Source: Fimbriimonadaceae bacterium | GTDB taxonomy: Bacteria; Armatimonadota; Fimbriimonadia; Fimbriimonadales; Fimbriimonadaceae | Reading direction: 5' to 3' | NCBI GenBank assembly: GCA_019187105.1 | Contig: JABAQM010000001.1 | Coordinates: forward strand, 806,001 to 870,000 | DNA: 64,000 nucleotides | Part shown: positions 52,344 through 61,033 of the stretch, piece by piece | Numbering within the stretch: position 1 is the first letter of the stretch | Layout of the letters: the number at the start of each line of letters is the position of its first letter | The notes under the pieces: model-generated | Told to the model about the DNA's origin: nothing | Databases searched by the model: none | The model's input: only the letters and a program-made list of their open reading frames with translations | Position numbers and translations under genes: made by a program

Positions 52344-55178
52344 ATGGGATCCAGCATGACGCGCCGGGACCTGCTGAAGGTCAGCGGATCCGCAGTCCTC
52401 GCCGCCGGAGTACCCGCCATCGTGAAGGCAGACCGGCCACCACAGCGACGGCCAAACCTTATGGAGCGAGGCAGCCCCGAAGTCTATTCGGGCGAGGAGC
52501 TGAAGTACATTGGCATGCCGATCGGCGGGTGTTTCGCCGGCACCGTCTATCTGGGTGGCGATGGCCAGCTCTGGAACTGGGACATCTTTAACGAAGGCAA
52601 GTTCGGCGCGGTCGATCGCCAGAACGTGATGTACATGGGCGAGAGCCTTCACGCCGGCGGGGGCGCCAACTATGTCGATCCCCAGACCCAGAAGTCGCCC
52701 TTCAACCAGCGGTTTCGCCTCCTCGCCGACGTGGGAGGCTGGCGCAGCGTTCGGTTTGGCGACGTCCGCTTCCGTGGCGAATACCCAGTCGGCAAGGTGA
52801 CTTACGGTGCGGGAGACGCCGACGTCACGATGGAGCTCGAGGCGTTTTCGCCCTTCTGTCCGCTCGATATCGACCGCTCCTCATTCCCGGCCACAACGAT
52901 GACCTTCCGGGTCACCAACGTGGGCAAGCAGGCTGTCAAGCTCCGCCTCGTCTACCAGATCGACAACCCGGTCCTCGCCAAGTCGCGCGGCACCCGTTCG
53001 GATTACCAGCTGGCCGCCACGAAGACGGAGTCCGGCGGCGTCATGTTTGGCGCCGCCGAGCAGAAGGACGACCACCGCGTGAGGCCACCCATCCTGTTCC
53101 AAGACTGGTCCAGCGGAACTTATGGAGACTGGAAGGCCACCGGCACGGCGTTTGGCCAGTCGCCCCAAAAAGTCGATCAGCTCCCAAGCTACATGGGGCC
53201 GGTCCAAGCCGGCACCGAGTACGTGGTCAACACCCACCAAGCTCGAAATGGCGAAGACGTGGTGAAGGCGGACGAGCATCTCGGACGCCTTCGCTCACCC
53301 AGCTTCCCGATCGAGCGGCGGTACATCAACCTACGCGTGGGTGGCGGCAACCACAAAGACAAGACCTGCGTCAACCTGGTCGTCGACGGCGCGGTCGTCC
53401 GGTCGGTCACCGGGCGCAACAGCAACCTCATGGCTTGGGAGTCATTCGACGTGGCCATGTACGAAGGCAAAACCGGATACCTGGAAGTGGTCGACGAGGT
53501 TGCCGGTGGCTGGGGGCAGATATCCCTCGGCGAGGTTGAATTTGCCGATGAGCGCAAGTCCCATGTCCAGCTGAGCGCACTCGGCGACTTTGGCAGTTTC
53601 TGCGTCGAGGTTTTGGGCGGTGCGAACCGTTCCGAGGTCCGTCCTGAGACGGCAGAAATTGGAAGCGATTTCGAGCTCAAACCAGGTGAAAGCCGGTCCC
53701 TGACCTTCGTCGTCGCATGGCATTTCCCGAACTGTGCCAAGAACATGCCGGGCAAGCAGAACTGGTACGCCTCGCAATGGAAGGACGCCAAGGCCGTGGC
53801 TGACGACATCGCCACCAACTGGAAGAACCTCCAAGCAACCACCCGGGAGTGGAACCGCACCTGGTACGACTCCACGCTTCCGTACTGGTTTCTGGACCGG
53901 ACGTTTGTCAATACCTCCATTCTCGCCACCACGACGTGCCACCGGCTCGATGCGGGCCGCTTCTACTTCTGGGAAGGCATTGGATGCTGCGCGGGAACCT
54001 GCACTCACGTTTGGGGATATGCCCAGGCGATCGGCCGCATCTTTCCGGAAGTCGAGCGATACCTGCGCAAGGAGATCGACTTCGGCCTCGCCTATCGCAA
54101 AGAAACCGGCGCCATCGACTACCGCGCCGAATACCACCAGGTCGTAGCCCACGATGGGCAGGCGAGCTGCATTCTTCGCGCCTATCGCGAGCACCAAATG
54201 TCTAAGTCCAATGACTTCCTGAGGTCGATTTGGCCGCAGGTGAAGGGAGCGATGCAGTACCTGATCAACGAGGACAAGGACAAGGATGGAATCCTCGAAG
54301 GCCATCAGTACAACACGCTCGACACGCCATGGTATGGACCGATCGCATGGATTTCATCCCTCTACATCGCCGCGCTGCGGGCTTCGGAGGCGATGGCCAA
54401 GGTCATGGGCGACGCCGATTTCGCGGCCACCTGTGGTGGACTTGCCACAAGCGGCAGTAAGAAGCTGGTCAGCGATCTGTTCAACGGCGAGTACTTCGTG
54501 AACCGGGCCGACCCGGCTCATCCGGAAGCCAACAACACCAACGTCGGCTGCCACATCGATCAAGTTTATGGCCAGTCCTGGGCCCACCAAGTCGGCTTGC
54601 CGCGGGTCGTTCCCGTGGCCGAGACCAAGTCTGCCCTGCGCGCGCTTTACAAGCACAGCTTCCACGAGGACGTGTGGGAATACCGCCGGAACATGAAGGC
54701 GATACCGGGTGGCCGATGGTATGCCACGCCAAAGGAAGCCGGCCTCATCATGTGCAGCTTCCCCCGCGGCGGGGCAGCCGAATCGATCGGCAAGAGCGGC
54801 GACGCCTGGGCGGTCGGGTACTTCAATGAATGCATGTCGGGCTTCGAATACCAGGTCGCCAACCACATGATCGCGGAGGGAATGCTTACCGAAGGGCTGA
54901 AGATCGTGCGCGCGATCCACGACCGCTACCATGCCTCAAAGCGCAATCCCTACAACGAGATCGAATGCAGCGATCACTACGGCCGCGCCATGGCCTCATA
55001 CGGCGCGTTTGTCGCGATTTCTGGATTCCAGATCGACGGGCCACGTGGAACCATGTCCCACAGCCCCAAAGTGAAGGGTCGTCCGTTCCGATGCGCCTTC
55101 GTCAACGAGCGTGGCTGGGGAACGGTCGAAGTCGCAAGCGACGGGAAGGAGTCGGTCACGTACCGGCATCGGACGTAG
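52344..55178 (+). CDS. Tat-exported GH116 family glycosidase with an inserted beta-sandwich
   Basis: 944 aa. Tat signal TRRDLLKVSGSAVLAAGVPA. The N-terminal GH116 (DUF608-type) domain begins at about 55 (YIGMPIGGCFAGTVYLGGDGQLWNWDIFN). Residues about 255-400 are an insertion resembling a carbohydrate-binding jellyroll (ILFQDWSSGTYGDWKATGTAFG, LRVGGGNHKDKTCVNLVV). The (alpha/alpha)6 catalytic domain follows, with DGILEGHQYNTLDTPWYGP containing the likely acid Asp. The family hydrolyses beta-glucosides, beta-xylosides and glucosylceramide. AGGAGG lies 8 nt before ATG 52344; ATG 52356 is an alternative. Confidence 0.88.
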   Translation: MGSSMTRRDLLKVSGSAVLAAGVPAIVKADRPPQRRPNLMERGSPEVYSGEELKYIGMPIGGCFAGTVYLGGDGQLWNWDIFNEGKFGAVDRQNVMYMGESLHAGGGANYVDPQTQKSPFNQRFRLLADVGGWRSVRFGDVRFRGEYPVGKVTYGAGDADVTMELEAFSPFCPLDIDRSSFPATTMTFRVTNVGKQAVKLRLVYQIDNPVLAKSRGTRSDYQLAATKTESGGVMFGAAEQKDDHRVRPPILFQDWSSGTYGDWKATGTAFGQSPQKVDQLPSYMGPVQAGTEYVVNTHQARNGEDVVKADEHLGRLRSPSFPIERRYINLRVGGGNHKDKTCVNLVVDGAVVRSVTGRNSNLMAWESFDVAMYEGKTGYLEVVDEVAGGWGQISLGEVEFADERKSHVQLSALGDFGSFCVEVLGGANRSEVRPETAEIGSDFELKPGESRSLTFVVAWHFPNCAKNMPGKQNWYASQWKDAKAVADDIATNWKNLQATTREWNRTWYDSTLPYWFLDRTFVNTSILATTTCHRLDAGRFYFWEGIGCCAGTCTHVWGYAQAIGRIFPEVERYLRKEIDFGLAYRKETGAIDYRAEYHQVVAHDGQASCILRAYREHQMSKSNDFLRSIWPQVKGAMQYLINEDKDKDGILEGHQYNTLDTPWYGPIAWISSLYIAALRASEAMAKVMGDADFAATCGGLATSGSKKLVSDLFNGEYFVNRADPAHPEANNTNVGCHIDQVYGQSWAHQVGLPRVVPVAETKSALRALYKHSFHEDVWEYRRNMKAIPGGRWYATPKEAGLIMCSFPRGGAAESIGKSGDAWAVGYFNECMSGFEYQVANHMIAEGMLTEGLKIVRAIHDRYHASKRNPYNEIECSDHYGRAMASYGAFVAISGFQIDGPRGTMSHSPKVKGRPFRCAFVNERGWGTVEVASDGKESVTYRHRT

Positions 55179-55227
55179 CGGCCACGATCGGACAGGTGGC
55201 CGGTGTGCGCAACTAGCCCAGCCGGGC

Positions 55228-55243
55228 GCCGATAGGCATTCCG
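55228..55243. repeat. Dispersed element GCCGATAGGCATTCCG, copy 1
   Basis: The 16 bases are identical to 59502-59517. Both copies are preceded by a CTAGCCC/CTAACCC-CGGG motif, so the shared element is about 35 bp. Confidence 0.7.
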
Positions 55244-55393
55244 CCCGAATGTCGGCCGTTCCGGGGATCCCCATTGCTTAGCGCGCAAGGCTGATTCTGG
55301 TCGAGACCGCGGCGGATCCGTTTCGGGCCGAGTGTCCTTCGGATGGCGTTTGCGCCGGAGCAAACCGCTCCTGGAGAACTATTTTCCGCGCCC

Positions 55394-55477
55394 GATCCAG
55401 AGCAGATGAGGCCTGATCCAGAGCAGACGAGGCCTGATCCAGAGCAGATGAGGCCTGATCCAGAGCAGATGAGGCCT
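55394..55477. repeat. 21-bp tandem repeat, four units
   Basis: Four consecutive copies of a 21-bp unit beginning GATCCAGAGCAGATGAGGCC; the second unit has one T-to-C change. A partial fifth unit follows. On the minus strand it reads as the heptad DQASSAL. Confidence 0.95.
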
Positions 55478-56005
55478 GATCTGCTTTAGAATTGCTGCGC
55501 AATAATGTTGCAGACACGTTCAAAAGCGGTACATACGTCTACAAAACGCCGCTTCGTGGCGTCGTCGGTGGGAGGAATGGAGCTCCCTGCGGTCGATCGA
55601 CCGGTGCTTCCAGGTCCTCGGCGACACCCCTGCTGCCTTTGCGGCGTGGCGAGGGGCGCAAGGAATGGTCGTATCTGGAGACCGGATCCCATTCACGATT
55701 CGGAACGTCACCGCACTCTGACAGTAGGAGGCGCTATTGTATGATGAAGGCGCGCTTCGCGCCCGGGTTAGCTGCGCGAACTCGGCGGCAACCAGCAGAT
55801 GAAGGAGGAATGGAGGAAAAAAGTTGTATTGGTCACGCGCCCCGCTCCACACGGGGCTCCTTGGGATCCACCTACAGAGGCAGAATCGCATCCATGGGTG
55901 CAACCCGAAAATCTACTGCAGGCCCGAGGAACCCGGGGGCCGCGGGACCAGAGATGTAGATTTGCCTAAACGAGATTCTGAAAAATACGTTAGCCCACCA
56001 GCACG

Positions 56006-56935
56006 ATGCTTCCTGGACTCCTTATTACATACTGCTTCATAAGCTCGCTTCCTTTGCCTAAGGAGACGGTCATCGTCGATTCAATGCAAGGGCGGCCGGT
56101 AGCAGTGGATATATTTGGTCACATGCGTGCCATCGTGAAGGCGCCGCTACCGGATCATCCAGGTGAAAGTGGGCCCAAAATGCTCGTTCGAGCGGTCGAT
56201 GGTCGGTGGTCCACGAAGAAGCCCATTGCTCCCGCGATAGTTGAGTACCATGCGAAAAACGAAGAAATGCAGTTTTGGCCCACGGTGTTCCAGTTTCCAC
56301 ATGGAGCTGTCTATGAAGGCATGCGATCGCTATTGTTGATGCGAGATGATGGCAAAGTCGAGGTGTACGATCGTAGTGGCTTCGAATGTACTATGGATCA
56401 ACCACGGGGGCGCATCATCCTGACGGAGGTTGGTGTCGTCGTAAAAGTGAACGTTTTAACGGTCTCGGCAGACGGTTTTCGCACAGAACGGTATGAGTTC
56501 GCCAATGGCGCGCAATTTCGGAGCGCTGGCGCGAGGACAGGACCCCTGGTTGTGGATCATCGGACGATGCTGGTTCTTCTTTCAAGGAAACCTCGCGCGA
56601 ACGAGGGAGTGTTGCCAGCCATTGTGCTTAACCATGGCGGTAGGAAGGAGGACAAACTAGACACTTGCATATGTGCTCTATTTGACATGAAGTCGGGGCG
56701 TGTTCAACCCTTGTTCTTGCTGACCATGCCTCACTTAACATTTGAGGAGAGTCTGCTGATGCCCCGGCGTTTAATGACCGTGTATGGCGACTCCCAGCTG
56801 AAGCTGGGAATCGCGTCAGACCGATTTTATGTGGTCAACCTCGATCGGTTGCAGAAACTATGGACCGCCGCACGGGCAAATAGGCTTTTGGGGGAGCGAC
56901 ATGCCCGTAACTCCAGCGGTTGTGAGCAGACGTAA
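56006..56935 (+). CDS. Hypothetical protein, AT-richer region
   Basis: 309 aa, no recognised family. Short beta-strand runs (VAVDIFGHMRAIVKAPL, GKVEVYDRSGFECTM, MLVLLSRKPRANEGVL) hint at a beta-propeller or sandwich. The N-terminus is hydrophobic (LPGLLITYCFISSLPLP) and may be a signal peptide. Base composition differs from the core genes. Start uncertain. Confidence 0.5.
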   Translation: MLPGLLITYCFISSLPLPKETVIVDSMQGRPVAVDIFGHMRAIVKAPLPDHPGESGPKMLVRAVDGRWSTKKPIAPAIVEYHAKNEEMQFWPTVFQFPHGAVYEGMRSLLLMRDDGKVEVYDRSGFECTMDQPRGRIILTEVGVVVKVNVLTVSADGFRTERYEFANGAQFRSAGARTGPLVVDHRTMLVLLSRKPRANEGVLPAIVLNHGGRKEDKLDTCICALFDMKSGRVQPLFLLTMPHLTFEESLLMPRRLMTVYGDSQLKLGIASDRFYVVNLDRLQKLWTAARANRLLGERHARNSSGCEQT

Positions 56936-57034
56936 CTCCATACTATTGATAAACATGAAAGACAAAAGTGACGTAGCTGGGAAAGAATTTGTTGATTGAG
57001 CTTCCAAAGCCCTGCCCGTTCAAGTAGCCAAAAA

Positions 57035-57724
57035 ATGAGTTCACTGTCGTTATTGTATCTTCTCTTGGTCATTGAGTTACTTTCTGTTCTCTTTGGGCAC
57101 CAGAGGAAGGTCGTACTAGTCGAAGACAGGCACTTACAAGTGCCGTTTAACGTGCGTGGGGGCGGACACTTTGCTATTGGAGGGATTGAGTACCTCAACG
57201 GCAGCTTAGTTCACTTTCCGAACTCTCTGTACTTCAGGTACGGACATAAGAGGAAAGCTATCAATTCAATGAAAAATCTAATTGGGAATGTGGAACTAAC
57301 GACCTCGAGTGAGGCCCTCGCTTTCGTACGGCTTAGGACTTCTCCGAAGACATTTGGATCTTTTGCCAATGGTGGTAGAGGATTGATTGAGCTCATTCCG
57401 CGTAGCCAGATAACCAAGGCTTTGGTTTATGGAGACGGAAAAATGGCTTCCTTGTTATGGAAGTGGCCGTCAGGTTGGTTTGGGGTTATTGACGATAAGG
57501 ACTTTGCACGATTCTGCGCCGCTAGGGCGACACACGAGGCACGTGGAAAAGTGTTCTTGGTTTCCAGAACCGTAATGTCCTATGATTTTGTCAAGGAGTC
57601 TGGTTTGGTCTTTAGGATTCAGGAGGTTGTTTACCCAGACGGCGAAATCTATATGTCCAAGTGCGTGCCAATTACGCTGCAGCCCGCCATTCTCCGTAAG
57701 TTGTATGTGCCAAAGTCTGAGTAG
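57035..57724 (+). CDS. Hypothetical membrane-anchored protein, AT-richer region
   Basis: 229 aa from ATG 57035. A single N-terminal hydrophobic helix (SLSLLYLLLVIELLSVLFG) is followed by a soluble domain with no recognised family (FNVRGGGHFAIGGIEYLNGS, FRIQEVVYPDGEIYMSK). A start further upstream at TTG 56996 is less likely. Same direction and composition as the preceding hypothetical gene. Confidence 0.5.
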   Translation: MSSLSLLYLLLVIELLSVLFGHQRKVVLVEDRHLQVPFNVRGGGHFAIGGIEYLNGSLVHFPNSLYFRYGHKRKAINSMKNLIGNVELTTSSEALAFVRLRTSPKTFGSFANGGRGLIELIPRSQITKALVYGDGKMASLLWKWPSGWFGVIDDKDFARFCAARATHEARGKVFLVSRTVMSYDFVKESGLVFRIQEVVYPDGEIYMSKCVPITLQPAILRKLYVPKSE

Positions 57725-57791
57725 TCATGGTGCCATCCTTATGGGAACCGCGTTCGGTTTGCCGCCTGTATTGTTAAGGACCGGACTCTTC

Positions 57792-57902
57792 TCACAACGC
57801 GTGACGTATACCTATGATGGCGATGGATTGAAGCGGAGCGAGAACGACGGTACGGCGATCACGACGCTGGTACGAGATGGAACGGACGTGATCCAGGAAC
57901 GC
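57792..57902 (+). pseudogene. RHS/YD-repeat relic
   Basis: The reading frame contains QRVTYTYDGDGLKRSEN followed by TTLVRDGTDVIQE, a clear RHS (YD) repeat. No upstream part of an RHS gene precedes it and it is cut directly by the REP-type repeat at 57904. The rest of the 57725-58216 gap holds that repeat pair and nothing else that I can name. Confidence 0.75.
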
Positions 57903-57903
57903 C

Positions 57904-58061
57904 CGGGTGGCATGCATCGAATCTATTGCATGCGAACTTTGCCACGCCCACCGATGCATGTTCTTGCGCTCTCCCGTACTGTTAAGTGGGGGCGCGGAAT
58001 CATCCACCGGTTGTTGGGGTACACCGATCGCGAGCAACGGTCGCCCGATGCATACCACCCG
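57904..58061. repeat. REPIN-like inverted pair
   Basis: CGGGTGGCATGCATCG (57904-57919) and its inverted partner CGATGCATACCACCCG (58046-58061, one mismatch) flank about 126 bp. The left arm recurs exactly at 59742-59757. Confidence 0.65.
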
Positions 58062-58216
58062 ATTTGAGACACAGGATGACAGGGGTTGCGGCCACCCGCC
58101 GTGACCAGCCAAGCAAATTCCTTTTGGCTGCCGGCTTAAGTAGGGGTTGCTGTATGATTAAGGGAGTGATTTCGCCTCTGCGGACACGGGCACGCCGGCA
58201 CTTACTGTAACAATCA

Positions 58217-58825
58217 ATGAGGCTAGTCGCTTTGATCGGTTCTATCGCCGCTTCCCTGCTCATTCTCGCGGTGGCTTCGTGTGGACCGGCGAATGCCATG
58301 AAGCCGGAAGAACTCATTGGGAAGAGCGTGTCGGCGGTTGTGAGGCCCGAAGAATGGCACAAATGGCGAGTGTCTGTTCGGGAGAGAAACGCGAGCAGGG
58401 CGATTCAAGAACTTGAAAGGTCGAAGGAACCATTGGCGGTAGGTTTTTACGGGGAGCCCGACTCTCGCGGTCGCCCTATTGTCGTCCTCGTGGTGTCCCG
58501 TGGACTCGTCGACTCTCTCTCGTTCGGAGAACCTCGACGGCTTTCCACTGATCAGGAGTTCCTCCTCATCCGAAAGAGTATCCGGGCGGGCACACGTGTA
58601 AGCGATATGCTAAAGACTTGCAACTGGTTTCCGCAGATCCACTGCGCTATAGGTCGGTCCGAATTGAGGCTCGACCGGGCGGTCCAAGGGTCGATAGTGG
58701 ATGGGAGCTTTTCGGGGCGGCTCTCAGCGGACGAAGAGGTTATTGGTGGCAGCGATGGCCAACTATTCATCGAATGCAGAAATGGTTCGATTGTTCATGC
58801 AACCGTCTCAAGGCCACCTTGGTGA
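58217..58825 (+). CDS. Hypothetical lipoprotein
   Basis: 202 aa with a lipoprotein signal (lipobox LAVASC, Cys 22). The mature part has no recognised family (MKPEELIGKSVSAVVRPEEW, GFYGEPDSRGRPIVVLVVSRGLVD). Two Cys near residues 135 and 143 (TCNWFPQIHC) could form a disulfide. Confidence 0.6.
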   Translation: MRLVALIGSIAASLLILAVASCGPANAMKPEELIGKSVSAVVRPEEWHKWRVSVRERNASRAIQELERSKEPLAVGFYGEPDSRGRPIVVLVVSRGLVDSLSFGEPRRLSTDQEFLLIRKSIRAGTRVSDMLKTCNWFPQIHCAIGRSELRLDRAVQGSIVDGSFSGRLSADEEVIGGSDGQLFIECRNGSIVHATVSRPPW

Positions 58826-58938
58826 AAATTTATCTTCCCGGAGGACCCAGTACCGGACGTCGGATTACGAATCTGCCACAAGCGGCAACGCTTCGCGAAC
58901 CGGGGTACCTAGGGTAGGGTGATGGAGGAAAAAGATCC

Positions 58939-59436
58939 ATGCTCAACCCAAAGCCCGGCCACCTGACCGGGGAACTCATGGTGATCTTCTCCCTCTTCGA
59001 CGGCTTTCTTCCTTTACCTGACGAGCCGGACGGTAATCCATGTGGGGACTCGGCAGGAAATCCGGAGGCGGGAAGGTACACCGCCTACTTTCAAGGCAGA
59101 CGAAGAGAAGATGTGAGCATGCCGGATGCCCTAACGATGCGTGCCGCCCTAAGTTTCTTTACGGCCAAGAGCTTCCGTTACTACTTTCCAGTCTTTGCCG
59201 CCTACGGCCTTTATGAAGCAGATATTCTGGAAGACCTTCTCAGGACCCTTCAAGGTGATTCTGGCGGGCTGTCGTGGAGGACCGATTACTGGGGTTCCCG
59301 CGAAATCATCGCAGCTCAACGCCTCCTGCGCTTCATCCATGACCGTGACTCCAAATTATCGCCGGATGGCTATTCGAAGGAAGCGTCAGAGTTGGTCGAT
59401 CGGTTTAAGGAAGCTCTTGCAGAGAGATCGAAATGA
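58939..59436 (+). CDS. Small hypothetical protein (DUF6714-like)
   Basis: 165 aa. GGAGG lies 10 nt before the ATG. The pattern SMPDALTMRAALSFFTAKSFRYYFPVFAAYGLYEAD resembles DUF6714-type proteins, in which a conserved YxxPAF-like segment follows a helical start. Function unknown. No signal peptide. Confidence 0.6.
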   Translation: MLNPKPGHLTGELMVIFSLFDGFLPLPDEPDGNPCGDSAGNPEAGRYTAYFQGRRREDVSMPDALTMRAALSFFTAKSFRYYFPVFAAYGLYEADILEDLLRTLQGDSGGLSWRTDYWGSREIIAAQRLLRFIHDRDSKLSPDGYSKEASELVDRFKEALAERSK

Positions 59437-59475
59437 AGCACGCCGATTCAGGGCTAGCTTGTAGCCGCGGGGTGG

Positions 59476-59517
59476 CCCGGGTTCGCGAAGCTAACCCGGG
59501 TGCCGATAGGCATTCCG
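59476..59517. repeat. Palindrome plus dispersed element, copy 2
   Basis: CCCGGGTT and AACCCGGG form an inverted pair (59476-59500), followed directly by GCCGATAGGCATTCCG (59502-59517), the same 16 bases as at 55228. The CCCGGGTTAGCT half also occurs at 55762. Confidence 0.65.
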
Positions 59518-59536
59518 GATTTCTTGCGATAGCCTG

Positions 59537-59677
59537 CTAACTCCAATCCGAATACAGCGTGATGAGACCGGTCGGATCCTCGACTTTGGCATAGGCGGTC
59601 GCGCTGGAATAGGGCCAGTCCGTTGCCTGTTCTCAGAGCCCCCGACGAACAGGGTTAGCATGGATGTAGCACGCGAA
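59537..59677 (-). pseudogene. REP-associated (Y1) transposase relic
   Basis: Minus-strand frame: CYIHANPVRRGL, then an in-frame TGA (59635-59633), then EQATDWPYSSATAYAKVED to a TAG. The strings YIHANPVRRGL and DWPYSSA are signatures of the C-terminal part of REP-associated tyrosine transposases. The catalytic HUH part is missing, so it is a fragment. Confidence 0.75.
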
Positions 59678-59741
59678 TTGTGAGCTCTTGGGCGTGCCCG
59701 GCGGGTGGCCGCGAGCTCGTTAGTCCTCCCTTCTCCAAGAT

Positions 59742-59803
59742 CGGGTGGCATGCATCGGGGAAGTTCCGCCTAACGGCAGGATAACCAAGTTCCCGATGCA
59801 TGT
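59742..59803. repeat. REP-type inverted repeat
   Basis: CGGGTGGCATGCATCG (59742-59757) pairs with TCCCGATGCATG (inverted partner) across about 35 bp. It lies about 65 bp from the transposase relic. The left arm is identical to that at 57904. The rest of 59437-59933 shows no gene. Confidence 0.65.
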
Positions 59804-59933
59804 TTCCGAGCCAGGAGCAAGAGTAAGCTCGCCGCATCAATCCGCGTTCGTTTGAGCATGAAGGACATGCCCCACGCGCGTTTCGGCCACGATTGACGCA
59901 ACTTCGGTGGACGCGCCATCCGTAACACAGGGC

Positions 59934-60644
59934 ATGAGAGGATCCTTGCGCAATATCGCGATTGCGTGTCTTGCGGTGGCCGTAGCGGCTTTCGCGGTAA
60001 CCCGCACCGCCGCCACTCCCGGTGGAAAGCGAGACGGCCAAAAGCGCCAAGTCGGCAAGTTCACCAAGGTCGATGTCGGCTCCGCGTTCGAGGTCGACAT
60101 CAAGACCGGCAACCCCAGTCTCACGATTGAAGCCGACCGCAAGGTCCTTGCCAAAATCAAATCCGAGGTCCGGAACGGCACCCTTCGAATTTGGACCGAG
60201 GGGCATTTGAACAACACCGGGCCGCTTCGCGCCCGCATCACCACACCGAGCCTCGACGGACTCACCTTAAGCGGCGCGTGCCATGCCACGGTTTCGCCGC
60301 AGAAAGGCAAGCGGTTCGACCTGGCCATGGATGGCGCGAGCATGGCCAAGCTGTCCCTCCAGCACAGCGAACTCAACGCGGTTCTGTCCGGCGCCTCGCA
60401 GCTGACCGTTGGCGGCTCCGCCGGAACCCTGAATCTCGCCGTCAACGGGGCGTCACAGATTGCGGGAGAAAAACTGACCGCGAAGGTTGCCCGCGTGGAC
60501 TTTTCCGGCGCATCCATCGCCAAGCTGAGGGTCACGCAATCCATCACAGGGAGCGCGAACGGTGCGAGCAATATCACCGCAACCGGTGGCGGCACGATCC
60601 GTGTCAACACGAGCGGAACCAGCACCGTTGCCGGCTCGCGGTAG
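59934..60644 (+). CDS. Exported DUF2807-like (head GIN domain) beta-helix protein
   Basis: 236 aa with a signal segment (RGSLRNIAIACLAVAVAAFAV). It then shows the repeated Gly/Ala/Ser-rich strands of DUF2807 (FTKVDVGSAFEVDIKTGNPSLTIEAD, LDGLTLSGACHATV, DLAMDGASMAKLSL, GTIRVNTSGTSTV). Such proteins are thought to be surface or adhesin-like beta-helices. Start 59934 opens the signal; 59907 is an alternative. Confidence 0.8.
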   Translation: MRGSLRNIAIACLAVAVAAFAVTRTAATPGGKRDGQKRQVGKFTKVDVGSAFEVDIKTGNPSLTIEADRKVLAKIKSEVRNGTLRIWTEGHLNNTGPLRARITTPSLDGLTLSGACHATVSPQKGKRFDLAMDGASMAKLSLQHSELNAVLSGASQLTVGGSAGTLNLAVNGASQIAGEKLTAKVARVDFSGASIAKLRVTQSITGSANGASNITATGGGTIRVNTSGTSTVAGSR

Positions 60645-60653
60645 GATGGCTTC

Positions 60654-61013
60654 ATGAATGCCAAACCGCATCGCTGGACGGAGATCGAAGCCGATAATCC
60701 GGTTCCGCACCTCTACCGCAAGCGGCTCACCGGCGACCAGATGCTGGTGGCGCGGGTCAAGCTTGAGAAAGGGTGTGTCGTCGACGTCCACACTCACGTC
60801 AGCGAACAGATCGCGATGATCGAGAGCGGCCACGTTCGGTGGAAGCTCCACTCGCTGGACGGAGGCGAAGCGCGGGAGCTCGAGATGCGAGGCGGCGAGG
60901 TCCTTGAAATCCCCGCCAACGTGCCGCACGGGCTGGTCGCGCTGGAAGACACCGAGATCATCGATGTCCTCAGCCCGGTCGGGGCGATGGGTGTCGACAG
61001 CATGGGCCGATAG
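60654..61013 (+). CDS. Small cupin-domain protein
   Basis: 119 aa. A single cupin barrel: metal-motif 1 VVDVHTHVSEQIAMIESGHVRW, then motif 2 LEIPANVPHGLVALEDTEII. Substrate unknown. TAGGAT ends 6 nt before ATG 60654 and overlaps the stop of the preceding gene, another possible leaderless start. Confidence 0.85.
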   Translation: MNAKPHRWTEIEADNPVPHLYRKRLTGDQMLVARVKLEKGCVVDVHTHVSEQIAMIESGHVRWKLHSLDGGEARELEMRGGEVLEIPANVPHGLVALEDTEIIDVLSPVGAMGVDSMGR

Positions 61014-61033
61014 GCCGGATAGCGCGCCTAACC

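Larger units (their letters stand above)
55179..56005. other. Gene-poor region with repeats
   Basis: About 830 bp after the GH116 gene. It holds a REP-type element (55228), a 21-bp minisatellite (55394-55477) and a copy of CCCGGGTTAGCT (55762-55773). The open frames here do not show codon use or motifs that I would call genes. An 81-codon minus-strand frame (55278-55523) reads through the minisatellite as DQASSAL heptads but has only a TTG start. Confidence 0.5.

Noticed and set aside
55394-55477. CRISPR array
   Set aside because: The 21-bp units are directly abutting with no spacers, so this is a tandem repeat.
55492-55959. Plus-strand open frame of 155 codons
   Set aside because: Arg/Gly/Pro-rich translation without motifs or ribosome-binding site, in a repeat-rich region; competing frames exist on both strands.
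59633-59635. In-frame TGA as a possible selenocysteine codon, given the tRNA-Sec
   Set aside because: It lies in a truncated transposase relic without its catalytic domain and no SECIS-like hairpin is evident; a nonsense mutation is simpler.
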